64,000 bases of DNA from Ehretia macrophylla (lineage: Eukaryota; Streptophyta; Magnoliopsida; Boraginales; Ehretiaceae): contig CM075765.1 of NCBI GenBank assembly GCA_037974665.1, positions 9,035,501 to 9,099,500 of the forward strand, given 5' to 3'. Shown piece after piece: positions 44,240 to 55,885 of this stretch; the first letter of the stretch is position 1, and the number at the start of each line of letters is the position of its first letter. Position numbers and translations under genes: made by a program. Under the pieces are notes generated by a model. That model ran no database searches. It saw nothing but the letters and a program-made list of their open reading frames with translations, and was not told the origin of the DNA.

Positions 44240-44449
44240 ATGTGTTTACTTGCTCAAAGGACTAAATCCAAGGAGCGTAGTGAATACTGTCGAGATCTAT
44301 CGGATCCTCACTGGGCTTATGTATATAAGCTCACTCTCTATTATTGCATGCTTACAGGTGTTGCAGAGCCGGATTACGGGTACGTGCCTCCTGAGGAGGA
44401 AAATGTGCCTTACGTGGACGAGTCATATGTTCCCGAGTCTTATCCATGA
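44240..44449 (+). other. LTR-embedded 69-codon open frame
   Basis: The end of the frame reads GVAEPDYGYVPPEEENVPYV, an acidic Tyr/Pro-rich peptide. The same frame is open in the 3' LTR (51009-51218) with a few amino-acid changes. Two LTRs of one element are expected to match, so this is not independent evidence of selection. It could be chance or a leader peptide. Confidence 0.25.
44322..44329 (+). promoter_or_regulatory. Candidate TATA box in Tekay-1 LTR
   Basis: TATATAAG, conserved at 51091-51098 in the 3' LTR. A G/C-rich stretch lies upstream. Confidence 0.35.
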
Positions 44450-44853
44450 TTATATGTTGTTTAATGTCATGTATATTAGCTTAATAGACTTTTATATGCT
44501 TTATGGTTCTTATTGTAATAGATGTTGAAAGATGATGATCCAAACGATGTTAACTTAGTGGCTTTCTTTTGTCTATGGTTAAGTTGTAGTTGTGTCTCAA
44601 CTTATTTTTGAAATGTATGATAAGGTTGAGGTATTGTATGTCATGTTGGAACGGAGGCGTATAACGAGGATGGTTTATTGTATAATATGGTTGTGTTGTA
44701 TGTTGTTGTTTGTATTGAGGAATTGCTGGATGTATGATGTTTTATGAGGTTGGTTTAAAACCTCGGAAATCTATTTACTGTCGTTATGTTGCCGAAATTC
44801 CGTTGCGTCCTGACTGATTATAGGTGGGGTCGAGTTGGGGCGTGACATTTAAG

Positions 44854-44865
44854 TGGTATCAGAGC
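44854..44865 (+). other. Primer binding site (tRNA-Met), Tekay-1
   Basis: TGGTATCAGAGC, six bases after the LTR end. Confidence 0.9.
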
Positions 44866-45141
44866 GCATGTTAGTTGTCAGCCGGGGTATTCTCGGAATG
44901 TGGGTAATGGTCTTAGCATGAAATATGTGTGAAAAGAAAGAAAAGTGAATTATGTATTGATATGACTAAATGATTAAGTGATTATGTGATTTAAGTGCTT
45001 ATGTGATTATGTGATCAATTTGCTTATGTGATGGAAACTTATGTGATTTATGTGCTTTATATGAGTTTGTTGTTTATGTGTTAAAAGTTGTATATAACCT
45101 GTTTATGTGCTATAACCTGTGCTAACTCTTTGATTAGTACG

Positions 45142-45780
45142 ATGGCCGGTAGACCGAGGACTCGTGGTAGGCCCGAGATTGTAGATGAGGTTCCTGGTAA
45201 TGTGGCACAGGGCAGTGATAGGGGTGATGGCAGGTTAGGGTCAGCAATGGATCGGATTGCAGATTTGATGGCTGGGCAGGCCCAGTTGTTAGCAGGTCAG
45301 GCTGTTCAGACTCAGGCGTTGCAGGCTCAGATACAGAATGTATAGGGAAGTAATCACGGTCGAGGTACTATGAAGGAGTTTCTGGGGTACTATCCTCCTA
45401 GATTTCAGGGAGAGCCTGATGATAGGAAGGCCGAGTCGTGGATTAGTAAGTTAGAGAAAATTTTTGATTCTCTCGGGTACACTGATGAGAGGAAGGTGAC
45501 TTGTGCTGTCTATTTGCTTGATGATGAGGCAGAGGAATGGTGGCGCACTGTGAGAGCCAGTTGGGAGACCCGGGGTGTTCCGTATGTTTGGGATACCTTT
45601 CTGACTGCTTTTAGGGATAAGTATGTCCCGAGGGTTGCACGGGAGAGGAGAGAGGCTGAGTTCTTGTCTTTGGTACAGGGGGATTCTACTGTGGCTCAGT
45701 ATGAGGCTACATTCACTAGGTTGTCCCGGTATGCACCGGAGTTTGTAGCTATGGAGGAGATGCCTGAGGAGACTGCAGTG
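45142..45780 (+). pseudogene. Tekay-1 gag, capsid part only
   Basis: The likely start is the ATG at 45142 (MAGRPRTRGRPEIVDEVPGN). After 67 codons a TAG (45343-45345) interrupts the frame, which goes on in the same phase. Capsid blocks are [51 protein letters not shown] and [19 protein letters not shown]. Right after this comes the run-up to protease ([14 protein letters not shown]). The C-terminal gag with its CCHC knuckle, still visible in Tekay-2 at about 58130-58020, is absent. Knuckles normally bind the element's RNA, so this copy's gag would lack that function. Confidence 0.85.
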
Positions 45781-47775
45781 GTGGAAGGTAACTTCCTTAT
45801 ACTTGATCAACTTGTTAAAGTGTTGATTGATTCTGGTGCTACGCATTCTTTCATTACTCCTGCTTGTGTGCAACGTGTTAAATTGCAACCTGAAAGATTG
45901 CCTTATGTGGTTGAGATTAGTACCTCTTTGACTGATAAGTATGTTACTGGCTTAGTATGTAAGGATTGTATAATACATGTTAAGGGGCATAATTTTCCTT
46001 CGGACCTTATTTTATTTCCTATCCGGGGGTATGATGTTATTTTGGGTATGGATTGGCTTTCTAAGTATGATGCCCAGTTGAACTGTAGAACCAAGGTAGT
46101 ACAGTTTCGTTTGCCAGATCAGCCAGTAGTAGAGGTAGCGGGTAACCGGGGTGCTAAGACGAGTTTTGTTATCTCAGCAACTAAAGCCGTTAAGTTGGTG
46201 AGTAAGGGGTGTTCGGGTTATCTAGCTTATTTGATCAACAAGCCATCTGATAAGCTACAGCTTGAGGAAGTCCCTATTATCCGGGAATATCCTAATGTGT
46301 TTCCCGAGAAGATGCCAGGATTGCCGCCAGAGAGGGATATAGAGTTTGTGATTAATCTTGTTCCCGGTACTCAACCTATTTCTAAATCGGCGTACCGGAT
46401 GGCACCAGCTGAGTTGAAGGAGTTGAAGACTCAGTTACAGGAGTTATTGAAGAAAGGATTCATTCAGCAGAGTTCTTCACCTTGGGGAGCTCCTGTTTTA
46501 TTTGTGAAGAAGAAGGATGGTACTTTGAGATTGTGTATTGATTACCGTGGTTTGAATCAGGTGACCATCAAGAATAAATATCCTTTGCCATTGATTGATG
46601 AGTTGTTTGATCAACTTCAGGGAGCCAAAGTCTATTCTAAATTTGATTTGAGGCAGGGGTATTATCAGCTTCGGATTCGCACGGACGATGTTCCGAAGTC
46701 TGCCTTCAGGACTCGGTACGGGCATTATGAGTTTGTTGTTATGCCCTTTGGATTGACTAATGCACCGGCAGCATTCATGGATTTGATGCATCGAGTCTTT
46801 CAGCCGTACTTGGACCAGTTCGTGGTGATTTTTATTGATGATATCTTGGTCTATTCTAAATCTGAATCGGAGCACGAGCAACATCTACGGCTTGTATTAG
46901 AGAAGTTACAGGAGCATCAGTTGTTTGCCAAGTTCAGCAAATGTGAATTTTGGCTGCAACGGATTTCTTTTCTTGGCCATGTTATTACACAGAGTGGTAT
47001 TTCTGTAGATCCCACTAAGATTGAATCGGTGATGTCTTGGAAGCGGCCAGAGAGTGTTACTGATGTCCGTAGTTTTCTTGGCTTGGCGGGTTATTACCGT
47101 AGGTTTGTCAAGGACTTCTCAAAGATTGCGGGGCCACTATCTAAGTTGACTCAGAAACGGACTATCTTTAATTGGGACGAGAAGTGTGAGAGTGGATTTC
47201 AGGAGTTGAAAAAGAGGTTAACTACCGCTCCAGTACTTGCTCTACCAGAGGGGACCGATAATATGGTCATTTACAGCGATGCATCCAAGGAGGGCTTGGG
47301 ATGTGTTCTTATGCAGGATGGTCGAGTTATTGCCTATGCTTCTCGAAAGTTGAAGCCTTATGAAGAAAATTATCCGACTCATGATCTTGAGTTGGCAGCA
47401 GTTGTCTTTGCACTCAAGAAGTGGCGTCATTATCTGTGGGGAAGTAAGTTTGAAATTTTCACTGATCATAAGAGTCTTAAGTACTTGTTCTCACAGAAGG
47501 AGTTGAATATGCGCCAGCGGAGGTGGATGGAGCTTCTTGGAGATTATAATTGTTCTATCAATTATCTGCCTGGAAAGGCAAATGTTGTGGCAGATGCTCT
47601 CAGCCGGAAGGCTAGTATTTCTTGTTTGGCTGTCAAGAAGTGGGAGGTTCTTGAGGAGTTTAGTTATTGGAGACCAGAGTTCACTCAGGTTGGGGTGATG
47701 TGTTCACATCTCCGTATTCAGCCTTTATTATTGTCTCAGATCAGGGAAGCTCAGCAGCTTGATGTTAAACTTTAG
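45781..47775 (+). pseudogene. Tekay-1 protease, reverse transcriptase and RNase H
   Basis: Open without a stop from 45370 to 47772. Protease: [12 protein letters not shown] (about 45823-45858) with the catalytic Asp, and [27 protein letters not shown]-like [61 protein letters not shown] [35 protein letters not shown] and [13 protein letters not shown] (FIDD, intact). RNase [38 protein letters not shown] and [11 protein letters not shown]. It ends at a TAG (47773-47775), after which the same frame continues. All catalytic residues that can be seen are present. Confidence 0.9.
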
Positions 47776-49305
47776 AAGATCAAGAATCAGATCACGGATG
47801 ATCAGTCTGACTTCAAACTGCATGAGGGCGGTATTCTTCGGTTTCGGAACAGGGTTTGTGTTTCCGATGAACCAGGCTTGAGGCGAGGTATTCTGGAGGA
47901 AGCTCATAATTCTAAATATACTATTCATCCCGGTGGAACCAAGATGTATCGGGATTTGAAGCAACATTACTGGTGGAACAACATGAAGAGGGAGGTTGCT
48001 CAGTTTGTATCTAGATGTTTGACTTGTCAGAGAGTGAAAGCCAAGCATCAACGACCAGCAGGTTTGCTTCAGCCGTTGGCTATACCAGAGTGGAAATGGG
48101 AGCATATTACGATGGACTTCGTCACTGGTTTGCCTAGATCACCGAGAGGTAATGATGCAGTTTGGGTTGTCGTGGATCGGTTGACGAAGATAGCTCATTT
48201 TATTGCCATGAGGATGGGAGATGAGGTTACAAAGCTGACGGACCTCTATCTGGATCAGATTATTAGACTTCACAGTATTCCATCTAGTATTGTCTCTGAT
48301 CGAGATCCTCGATTTACTTCTCGCTTGTGGGAGAAACTTTAGGAGACCTTAGGTACTCAGTTGAACTTCAGTACTGTGTATCATCCACAGACCGACGGAC
48401 AGTCTGAGCGGACTATTCAGATTCTAGAAGATATGCTTAGGGCTTGTGTTCTGGACTTTGGGAAGAATTGGGAGAAACATCTACCACTTGCCGAGTTTGC
48501 CTATAACAATAGTTATCAAGCTATTATTGGGATGGCGCCTTTCGCAGCTCTTTACGGTCGTAAGTGCCGTTCACCTTTGTATTGGGACGAGGTAGGAGAG
48601 ATGAAGACTGTTGATCCGACTATTATGCCAGAACTTCTTGAGAAGATTGAGAATGTTCAGTTGATCAGGCAGAGAATGCTTACGGCGCAGAGTAGATTCA
48701 AGAGTTATGCTGATAAGCGTCGTCGAGACTTGGAGTTTGCAGTTGGAGATCGGGTTTTCTTGAGATTGTCTCCTCGAAAGGGGTTTGCTCGTTATGGTAA
48801 AGGTGGAAAGCTGAGTCCGAGATTTGTTGGGCCGTTTGAGATTACTGGCAGGGTTGGTAAGTTGGCATATCGGTTGGCTTTACCGGAGAACTTCTCTAAT
48901 GTCCACGATGTATTTCACGTGTCTAATTTGCAGAAATATAATCCGGATCCTTCTCATATTCTTGAGCCAGAGCCGTTACAGCTTCGAGAGAATTTGACTT
49001 ATGACGAGCGTCCGATTCGTATTCTAGATCAGATGGACCGAGAGTTGAGGTCAAAGAGGATTCCGATGGTTAAGGTGTTGTGGAAGCATCACGGCATTGA
49101 GGAAGCTACGTGGGAGAGACGAGATCAGATGCAGCAGCAATACCCAGATCTATTCCGTACATCAAGTAAGAATTTCGAGGACGAAATTTCTATAAGGAGG
49201 GGAGAATGTGAAACCCCACTTTCTTGCTTATCTCGTTTTACGTGCTATATCTCGTTTTGCGTGCATATGACCTGTTTATGTGCTATAGGACCTAGAAAGT
49301 TATAA
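47776..49305 (+). pseudogene. Tekay-1 integrase with chromodomain
   Basis: Same frame as the RT. HHCC finger: HNSKYTIHPGGTKMYRDLKQ and CLTCQRVKAK. DDE core: TMDFVTGLP, SDRDPRFTSRL and [24 protein letters not shown] at 48340-48342 lies between the second Asp and the Glu. The C-terminal barrel ([30 protein letters not shown]) and a chromodomain-type end ([20 protein letters not shown]) follow. Chromodomains are thought to steer chromoviruses to heterochromatin. The frame runs through the polypurine tract and about 33 codons into the 3' LTR, stopping at 49303-49305. Confidence 0.9.
49191..49206 (+). other. Polypurine tract, Tekay-1
   Basis: TATAAGGAGGGGAGAA directly before the 3' LTR; site of plus-strand priming. 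Confidence 0.8.
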
Positions 49306-51615
49306 TTTTGATGTCAATACTCCTAATACGTGCTAAATGTGCATTCATGAAATTTTCATAAAAAACGGAGTCAGAAATTTTATTGTCGATTTTCAGTGAA
49401 TAGTATTTTCAAAACACGTCCGCTAAAATTTTGAAACTGGTCTTTTTAACCCTTCTAGACCTAGTCCACGGACTTTAATAGACCTGTGTTTGATGAAAAC
49501 GGTTTTAAAATCGGCTTAAGAATTTATTAGGGTTTTTACACCGACTTTTGCGAAAATCGAGTTTTAAGCCGACTCGGGTGAAATTGTTTGATTGTAAAAC
49601 TTCTTGTCACCTAAAAATAATCCACTTGAGATATCTTGGGGTTGCATAATTATTTTTGAGCTTGGTGAGCAATAAAATGAGTTTAAAGTCATTAAAACAC
49701 AAAAATACTAATTAAAACTACTTTGACTTTGCATTTTTTTAATTGACCAAGCTTTTAAATACTTCTTGTCATCAACACACACTCACACAACACAAAACAC
49801 ACTCCACAAACACACACAAGGCCGAGAGAAGGAGGAGAGAAAAAGAAAAGAAATTTCAAAGCTTTTCAATCCAATTTTTCAAAGAAAAACCTAGTTTTTG
49901 TCCGTAGAACTTCGCACCGACTTGGATTCTGCTTGTTGGGCACGCATAGCACGCATTCCTAGGCTTATATCGCATCAAAGGTGAGAGAAAAATTCTAGAT
50001 CTCAAAATGTCATTTTTATGTTTTTGCGTATAAATGAAGATTGAACCGTTAGAATTGAAATCTGATGATAGATTATTGCTCCTTGCATGCTAGGGATCGT
50101 TATATACTAATACTACGAATTTCTGTCGGATGTAGCATAATTTTTATTTTCTGGGTATTTAATTTTGATTAAAATGTTCAAAGTTGATTTAATTGAGTTG
50201 TGTTGATCGAAATCGATTGTCGTCGGTTTCTAAATACTTGATAATTACGTGTTAGCGCTGTTGTAATGCCGAATTTTCGATTACGTTGTTCGTGTGAAAA
50301 TCCGGAAAATCCAGCCATGACATCTTAGGGTTTTAGGGTTATCGGGCATGATTTGTAGGTGTTATGGTGGATTTCCGAGAGGGCTAATGTAGTAGGTTGA
50401 ATGGGTGAGTGATAGGAACTGATTTGGCAATGTTTGGATTAGTAGATTGTAAGTTATGAATTTTAGAAGTTTAGGTTGTCATTCTTTAATTTCTTGAACG
50501 ATGCCTTTAGATGGTTGGGTAGTGTTCGAGTGATGAATGGTGAGTTGTTGATGAGTAATTTAGAGTTTAATTATGTATATTATGCATGTCCGCTTAGATG
50601 GCCTCCTTTGTCATCTAACTACGTTGTTTGTTGTTTAATTTAATATTGATGTTATATTGATGTTATTGATTGATTATTATTGAATTCGGGAATCGGGCAC
50701 TTTCGTTGTTGATCTCCCAATTGATTGATTGATGATTGATGATTATGGAGTCTTGGTATGTGTGTGCCACCTCTCGGGCAGCGTCGGGCTGTCGGGTTGA
50801 TAACGGCATGACTGCCAGAGGCTACCCCCAGCTCGCATGATGGAGGTGTCATGGAAGGAGGGGCTAGTGAGGTACCTCGGGTGCGTGAGTAATTGGGAGT
50901 TATAAGAAGAACGGTTGAGATCGTGATGGCGTTTGGAGCTACACCAAATAGAGTATCCTTTAATAAATGGTTATATAGTTATGTGATGATAATGTTATTA
51001 TTGTTGTTATGTGTTTACTTGCTCAAACGACTAAATCCAAGGAGCGTAGTGAATACTGTCGAGATCTATCGGATCCTCACTGGGCTTATGTATATAAGCT
51101 CACTCTCTATTATTACATGCTTACAAGTGTTGCAGAGCCGGATTACGGGTACGTGCCTCCTGAGGAGGAAAATGTGCCTTACGTGGACGAGTCATATGTT
51201 CCCGAGTCTTATCCATGATTATATGTTGTTTAATGTCATGTATATTAGCTTAATAGACTTTTATATGCTTTATGGTTCTTATTGTAATAGATGTTGAAAG
51301 ATGATGATCCAAACGATGTTAACTTAGTGGCTTTCTTTTGTCTATGGTTAAGTTGTAGTTGTGTCTCAACTTATTTTTGAAATGTATGATAAGGTTGAGG
51401 TATTGTATGTCATGTTGGAACGGAGGCGTATAACGAGGATGGTTTATTGTATAATATGGTTGTGTTTATGTTGTTGTTTGTATTGAGGAATTGCTGGATG
51501 TATGATGTTTTATGAGGTTGGTTTAAAACCTCGGAAATCTATTTACTGTCGTTATGTTGCCGAAATTCCGTTGCGTCCTGACTGATTATAGGTGGAGTCG
51601 AGTTGGGGCGTGACA
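49207..51615 (+). repeat. 3' LTR of Tekay-1
   Basis: Pairs with 42437-44847. It starts TGTGAAACCCCAC and ends GGGGCGTGACA. Confidence 0.9.
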
Positions 51616-52003
51616 CATAGATTCCTCAATTATTGAGGTTCTTCTATTGTAAACCCGATATGCCTTGTTTCTAGAAGAATAGCCAATAAAAATACCTTCA
51701 TCAGATTTTGAGTCAAACTTACCAAGGTGATCTTTATTGTTTAAGATGAAACATTTACATCTAAAAACCTTAAAATGTGAAATATTCAGAGTACGTCCTT
51801 TCCATAATTCATATGAAGTTTTCTTGAATAAAGGTCTAATTAAAACTCTATTTAGAACATAGCAAGCCATATTGACAGCTTCTCCCCAAAAGTATGTAGG
51901 CAAGTTGTTTTCTTTCAACATTGTTCTTGCCATTTCTTGAAGAGTTCGGTTTTTCCTTTCAAAAATCCCATTTTGTTGAGGCGTTCTAGGAGCCGAAAAG
52001 TTA
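51616..52003 (-). pseudogene. Sirevirus unit B integrase fragment, fused to a Tekay-2 LTR
   Basis: The minus strand reads TPQQNGIFERKNRTLQEMA (catalytic Glu block), YFWGEAVNMACYVLNRVL, and GKFDSKSDEGIFIGYSSRNK. It continues the unit B connector at 42436 after the CATAG duplication. Upstream on the minus strand the open frame (to 52089) runs into Tekay-2 LTR sequence, giving an artificial N-terminus. The earlier integrase core and finger are lost. Confidence 0.8.
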
Positions 52004-54467
52004 AGTCTGGACCCGACAAACGGACAGAGTCTTCTCTGTACCGTGGACATTCTGAAAACCTGTAAACATTCAATAAAGCCACAAAACAAAGGAAAACTCC
52101 ATTTCTAATTAAATCCCAGCTTCAAGGCCATCCGGGCCTTGAACATTACAAACAGTTTAGATACATACAAGCATGCATTCCACAATATTATTATCTTTAC
52201 ATAAGACCTCTTATCATACCACTCCATGATAGCATTTAAATATACTTAGGAATTAAAGTCAACCATTCAATCCCTGCAATCACACCCATGCATGCAACAA
52301 ACTAAAAGCAAGAATATTAATTATTACATACCATAGAAACATATCTCACACTACATTCACCTTACAACTGAACAAATATATATATATGCCCATAGGCTCC
52401 AAAATATGTCATAAAATAACACAAGAAAAGTCGTCACACAAACAGCAAGAACACAGCCACCTCAAGCACAAAGCACACAGCAACTAAGGCAACTGCTCTG
52501 CCTACACCTCTTGCTCCTAACCCTCAACTAAATCAAGTTGGGATTCAACCTCAGCACCTCCTGAAAACATGTTAGCGAGGTATGAGCAACCACAATTGCC
52601 CAGTGAGGGATAAGTCCATCGGGGCGTGCAATGCATCAGTTAGAGCAAATAAGCATTAAGGGCAAGTAAAAGACAATTGAAATAGCAAGTAACCACACAT
52701 TTGAAAGAATACGATACACTTAATCCCCAACACTCTAGAATACACTTTATCTTCAATCATTAACCACGAACCTCGATCCACGAGCCTCGATCAATGTGGC
52801 GGCATAACCCCAATAACTCCAGTGGGTGTACTCCGGATGTACCCTGATAATCCTACGACCCAATACCCCGTGGTAATCTCTGGACCAGGCGAGTAAGGGA
52901 CTAGAGCATGAAGATCGAATATCCACTGGCAAGCTAGTTGCCGCCCACCCGATACTCAATACATCCACCCCTGACACTATGGATGCGCAACCACTATGCA
53001 ATGCACTTTAACATATGACAATATAACAACATTGGAAGCGATAACAGATGGGAGGAAAAACAAAGTAGGTTGTCCTCAAAACAATTAGAAATAGAAGCAT
53101 TAGCATATAACAACTAAAAGATTACAAAGGGGGATTAACATATTTCACATAGAACTTTACCAAAAGCTCAAGAATGTCTTGAAAACACATTTAAACACCT
53201 AAGAACATTTACAAGGTCATAGAAGTTTGAGGCAACCGATTTCCTACTTTATCCCCTTTGTAACTCAAACCATTTTCCTTCCACACACAAGCTATTGTTC
53301 TAGTTTAGTGAGAAGGCTATTCCATACTTCTAATCAACCAATAAGGTACCCCTAGGGCCCTCGAAACAACCCAAATACCCACGATTACCACAAAAGCCCC
53401 GATTTCTCCCTTGTGAGTTTGTACTACAAGTACCCTAACTGGAACTCAACCGAGGTATAGCAAAGCATATCTAACACCTATATAGCCTAAGAATACCAAA
53501 TGTGACGGCCAAATTAATCCGGATTTGCATTAACCCCAAAACCCCTTTTTAAAAGTCGCCTATTTCATATTTTAGCCAAGTTTTGAGCAATTCTACCCCA
53601 CGGGGCTATTAATCTATCTTCATTAACATCTTAGGCACCTATTAGAAGCAACGAATCAAGCCATAACGCATAATTTCATAAAACCCTAGAATTTTATCAC
53701 TATTCATACCCTAAAATCAAACCATCGAATTTAACTGTTTAAAAAGTGAATCAATGGCATAAATGTGGTCTCTAGCACTTATATACAATGTATAATACCA
53801 TATTTGAACATACCATAAGCATTTACTAACAATTCTATGAACTCAAGAAAGTTGCAACATTTTAGAAATGCAAAATAAACATACAAATTCCTCACCAATC
53901 CACGTAGAAGCTCATAAGATACTTGCAAACTCCCTAAACCACTTTCTCCTAGCTTGCCAAGGCTTGAAATCAAGATTTGAGGAGCAAAATTTTTCTCTTT
54001 TTTCCTCTCAAGGCTGTCGGGTTTCTCCTGTACTATTCACTCTTTTATTTATTTTTTCTAAGTCAATTTATGAGCTATTATGTTGTGCATGAACATATAT
54101 GCCTATGTGTGTTAATTTAATGTGAGTATGTTGATCCTAATATGAGTCAAACTAGCGTAAATTAAGTCCAAAGGTGAAATTATATGCTAGCTAGCTAAAA
54201 TATAAAGTTAGACTACGTAATACTATTCACTAGATTCAATAAAATATTTTCTAAACGAGCCTTCCTAGCACATTTTGCTCAAACACACATTTTTTTCATT
54301 CCTAAAATAATTAATATGATTTAAGAAAAATGCTAATTTGAAGTAAATAAGTAGTTGAAAAATGTGATAAGTAGTAACCAAAGAAGTAACAAATAGTTGC
54401 ACAGTAAAGATGCACAAATAGTGAATGCAACAATTAATAGGTGTACGGTAAAATCTCAGGCGTCACA
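52001..54467 (-). repeat. 3' LTR of Tekay-2, truncated
   Basis: It aligns with 59508-62021. At 52000-52003 it joins Sirevirus sequence through a shared GTTA. The short AT tract at 52377-52387 is the counterpart of the long one at 59884-59943. No gene is inside; minus-strand open frames such as 53001-52753 lack a domain. Confidence 0.85.
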
Positions 54468-54480
54468 CCCTCTCCCCCTT
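54468..54480 (-). other. Polypurine tract, Tekay-2
   Basis: AAGGGGGAGAGGG on the minus strand directly before the 3' LTR. Confidence 0.75.
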
Positions 54481-55800
54481 AAACTAATTGTGCCCACGCA
54501 ATTCTTACATGATTCGGCGAATAACTCTGGATAGCGATCTCGCATCTGATCCTCTCTCTCCTATGTGGCATCCTTTGACCCGTGATGATCCCACATAATC
54601 TTAACCATCGGAATGCTTTTAGTTCTCAACTCCTGAACCTTCTGGTCTACAACCCGAAGAGGTTTCTCTGTATAAGTCAAAGTCTCATTGATCTTCAACG
54701 GCTCTGGCTCAAGAACATGAGAAGGATTTGGCTGATATTTTCGAAGCATAGACACATAGAAGACATCATGAATTCTGCCCAAACTAGGAGGTAAAACTAA
54801 TCGGTAAGCCAATGCACCAACTTTGTCTGTGATTTCAAACGGTCCTACATATCTCGGACTGAGTTTACCTCATTTACCATGCCGAATCAAACCTTTATGA
54901 GGATATATTTTTAGAAATACCCAATCACCCAAGGCAAACTCCAAATCTCGACGACGTCTATCTGCATAACTCTTCTGCCGACTTTGTACTGTAAGCATCC
55001 TCCTTTTGATAAGCTACACATTATTAATCATTTTGTTCATCTCAAGCAACAAAGTAGGGTCGATAGTCTTCATCTCACCAACCTCATCCTAATACAAAGG
55101 AGATCTATATTTACGCCCATAAAGTGCCTCATACGGTGCCATACCAATAGTTGTTTGATAACTGTTATTATAGGCGAACTCTGCGAGTGGCAAATATTTC
55201 TCCCAACTCTTACCGAAGTCCAGAATACAAGCTCGCAACATATCATCGAGTATTATGATAGTTCTCTCAGATTAACCATCCGTCTGAGAGTGATAAGAAG
55301 TACTAAAGCTCAAAGTTGTGCCCAAAGCTTTTTGAATCTTCTGCCAGAATAGAGATGTGAACCTGGGATCTCTGTCTGACACAATACTCTTTGGAATCCC
55401 ATGAAGTCTGACAATATTTTCAACATATAGCTCAACTAGCTTATCTAGAGAATCGGTTTTCTTCGTAGCAATAAAGTGAGAAGTTTTGGTCAGTCTATCA
55501 ACAACAACCCAAACAGAGTCATTAGCCTTCGAAGACCTCAACAAATCTGACACGAAATCCATAATAATATGGTCCCATTTCCAGTCAGGAATAGCCAAAG
55601 GCTGCAACAGCCCTGCAGGTCTCTGATTATCCGCTTTAATTTTCTGACATGTAAGACACCTAGCAACATAGTCAGCAATTTCCCTTTTCATGTTGTTCCA
55701 CCAGAAGTTCTGTTTCAGATCTCTGTACATCTTTGTACTGCCTGGATGGATAGTATATCTAGAACTCTGTGCCTCAACAAGTATATCATTCTTCAAGGTT
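54481..55800 (-). pseudogene. Tekay-2 integrase with chromodomain-type end
   Basis: The open block 55796-55272 holds the HHCC finger (SRYTIHPGSTKMYRDLKQNF, ARCLTCQKIKADNQRPAG) and the core with IMDFVSDLLRS and SDRDPRFTSLFWQKI. It ends at SYHSQTDG just before the Glu block (stop at 55274-55272). The middle is broken. The end is readable at 54812-54561: [20 protein letters not shown] and [14 protein letters not shown]. The frame differs from that of gag-RNase H, so an indel lies near 55800-55885. Confidence 0.8.
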
Positions 55801-55885
55801 GGCTCACTCGGAATACAGATTCTACCTTTGAATTTGAGAATGCCATCCTCATGAAGTTTGAAATTCGTCTCTCCCCCTTTAGACT

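Larger units (their letters stand above)
42437..44847 (+). repeat. 5' LTR of Tekay-1
   Basis: Contains a CACACA/GAGAGAAGGAGGAGAG tract (43010-43080), a TATATAAG box at 44322-44329 and a 69-codon open frame at 44240-44449. Differences from the 3' LTR cluster in the first 550 bp. Confidence 0.9.
42437..51615 (+). mobile_element. Tekay/Del-lineage chromovirus, nearly complete (Tekay-1)
   Basis: LTRs 42437-44847 (2411 bp) and 49207-51615 (2409 bp) start TGTGAAACCCCAC and end GGGGCGTGACA. A perfect 5-bp target duplication CATAG flanks it (42432-42436, 51616-51620). The primer site is TGGTATCAGAGC at 44854-44865, and the polypurine tract TATAAGGAGGGGAGAA ends at 49206. The interior encodes gag-protease-RT-RNase H-integrase-chromodomain in a single frame with three TAG codons and a gag deletion. 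The long LTRs and the chromodomain place it in Tekay/Del. LTRs are very similar, so it is one of the younger insertions here. Confidence 0.9.

Noticed and set aside
44154..44528. 124-codon hydrophobic frame in the Tekay-1 LTR (also 50893-51297)
   Set aside because: Overlaps the LTR promoter region in another phase; no domain, and duplication is explained by the LTR pair.
45451..48105. Several long minus-strand frames of 60-145 codons
   Set aside because: Shadows of the long plus-strand Tekay-1 gag-pol frame.
52753..53001. 82-codon minus-strand frame in the Tekay-2 LTR
   Set aside because: Not open in the matching part of the 5' LTR (60300-60560), and no known domain.
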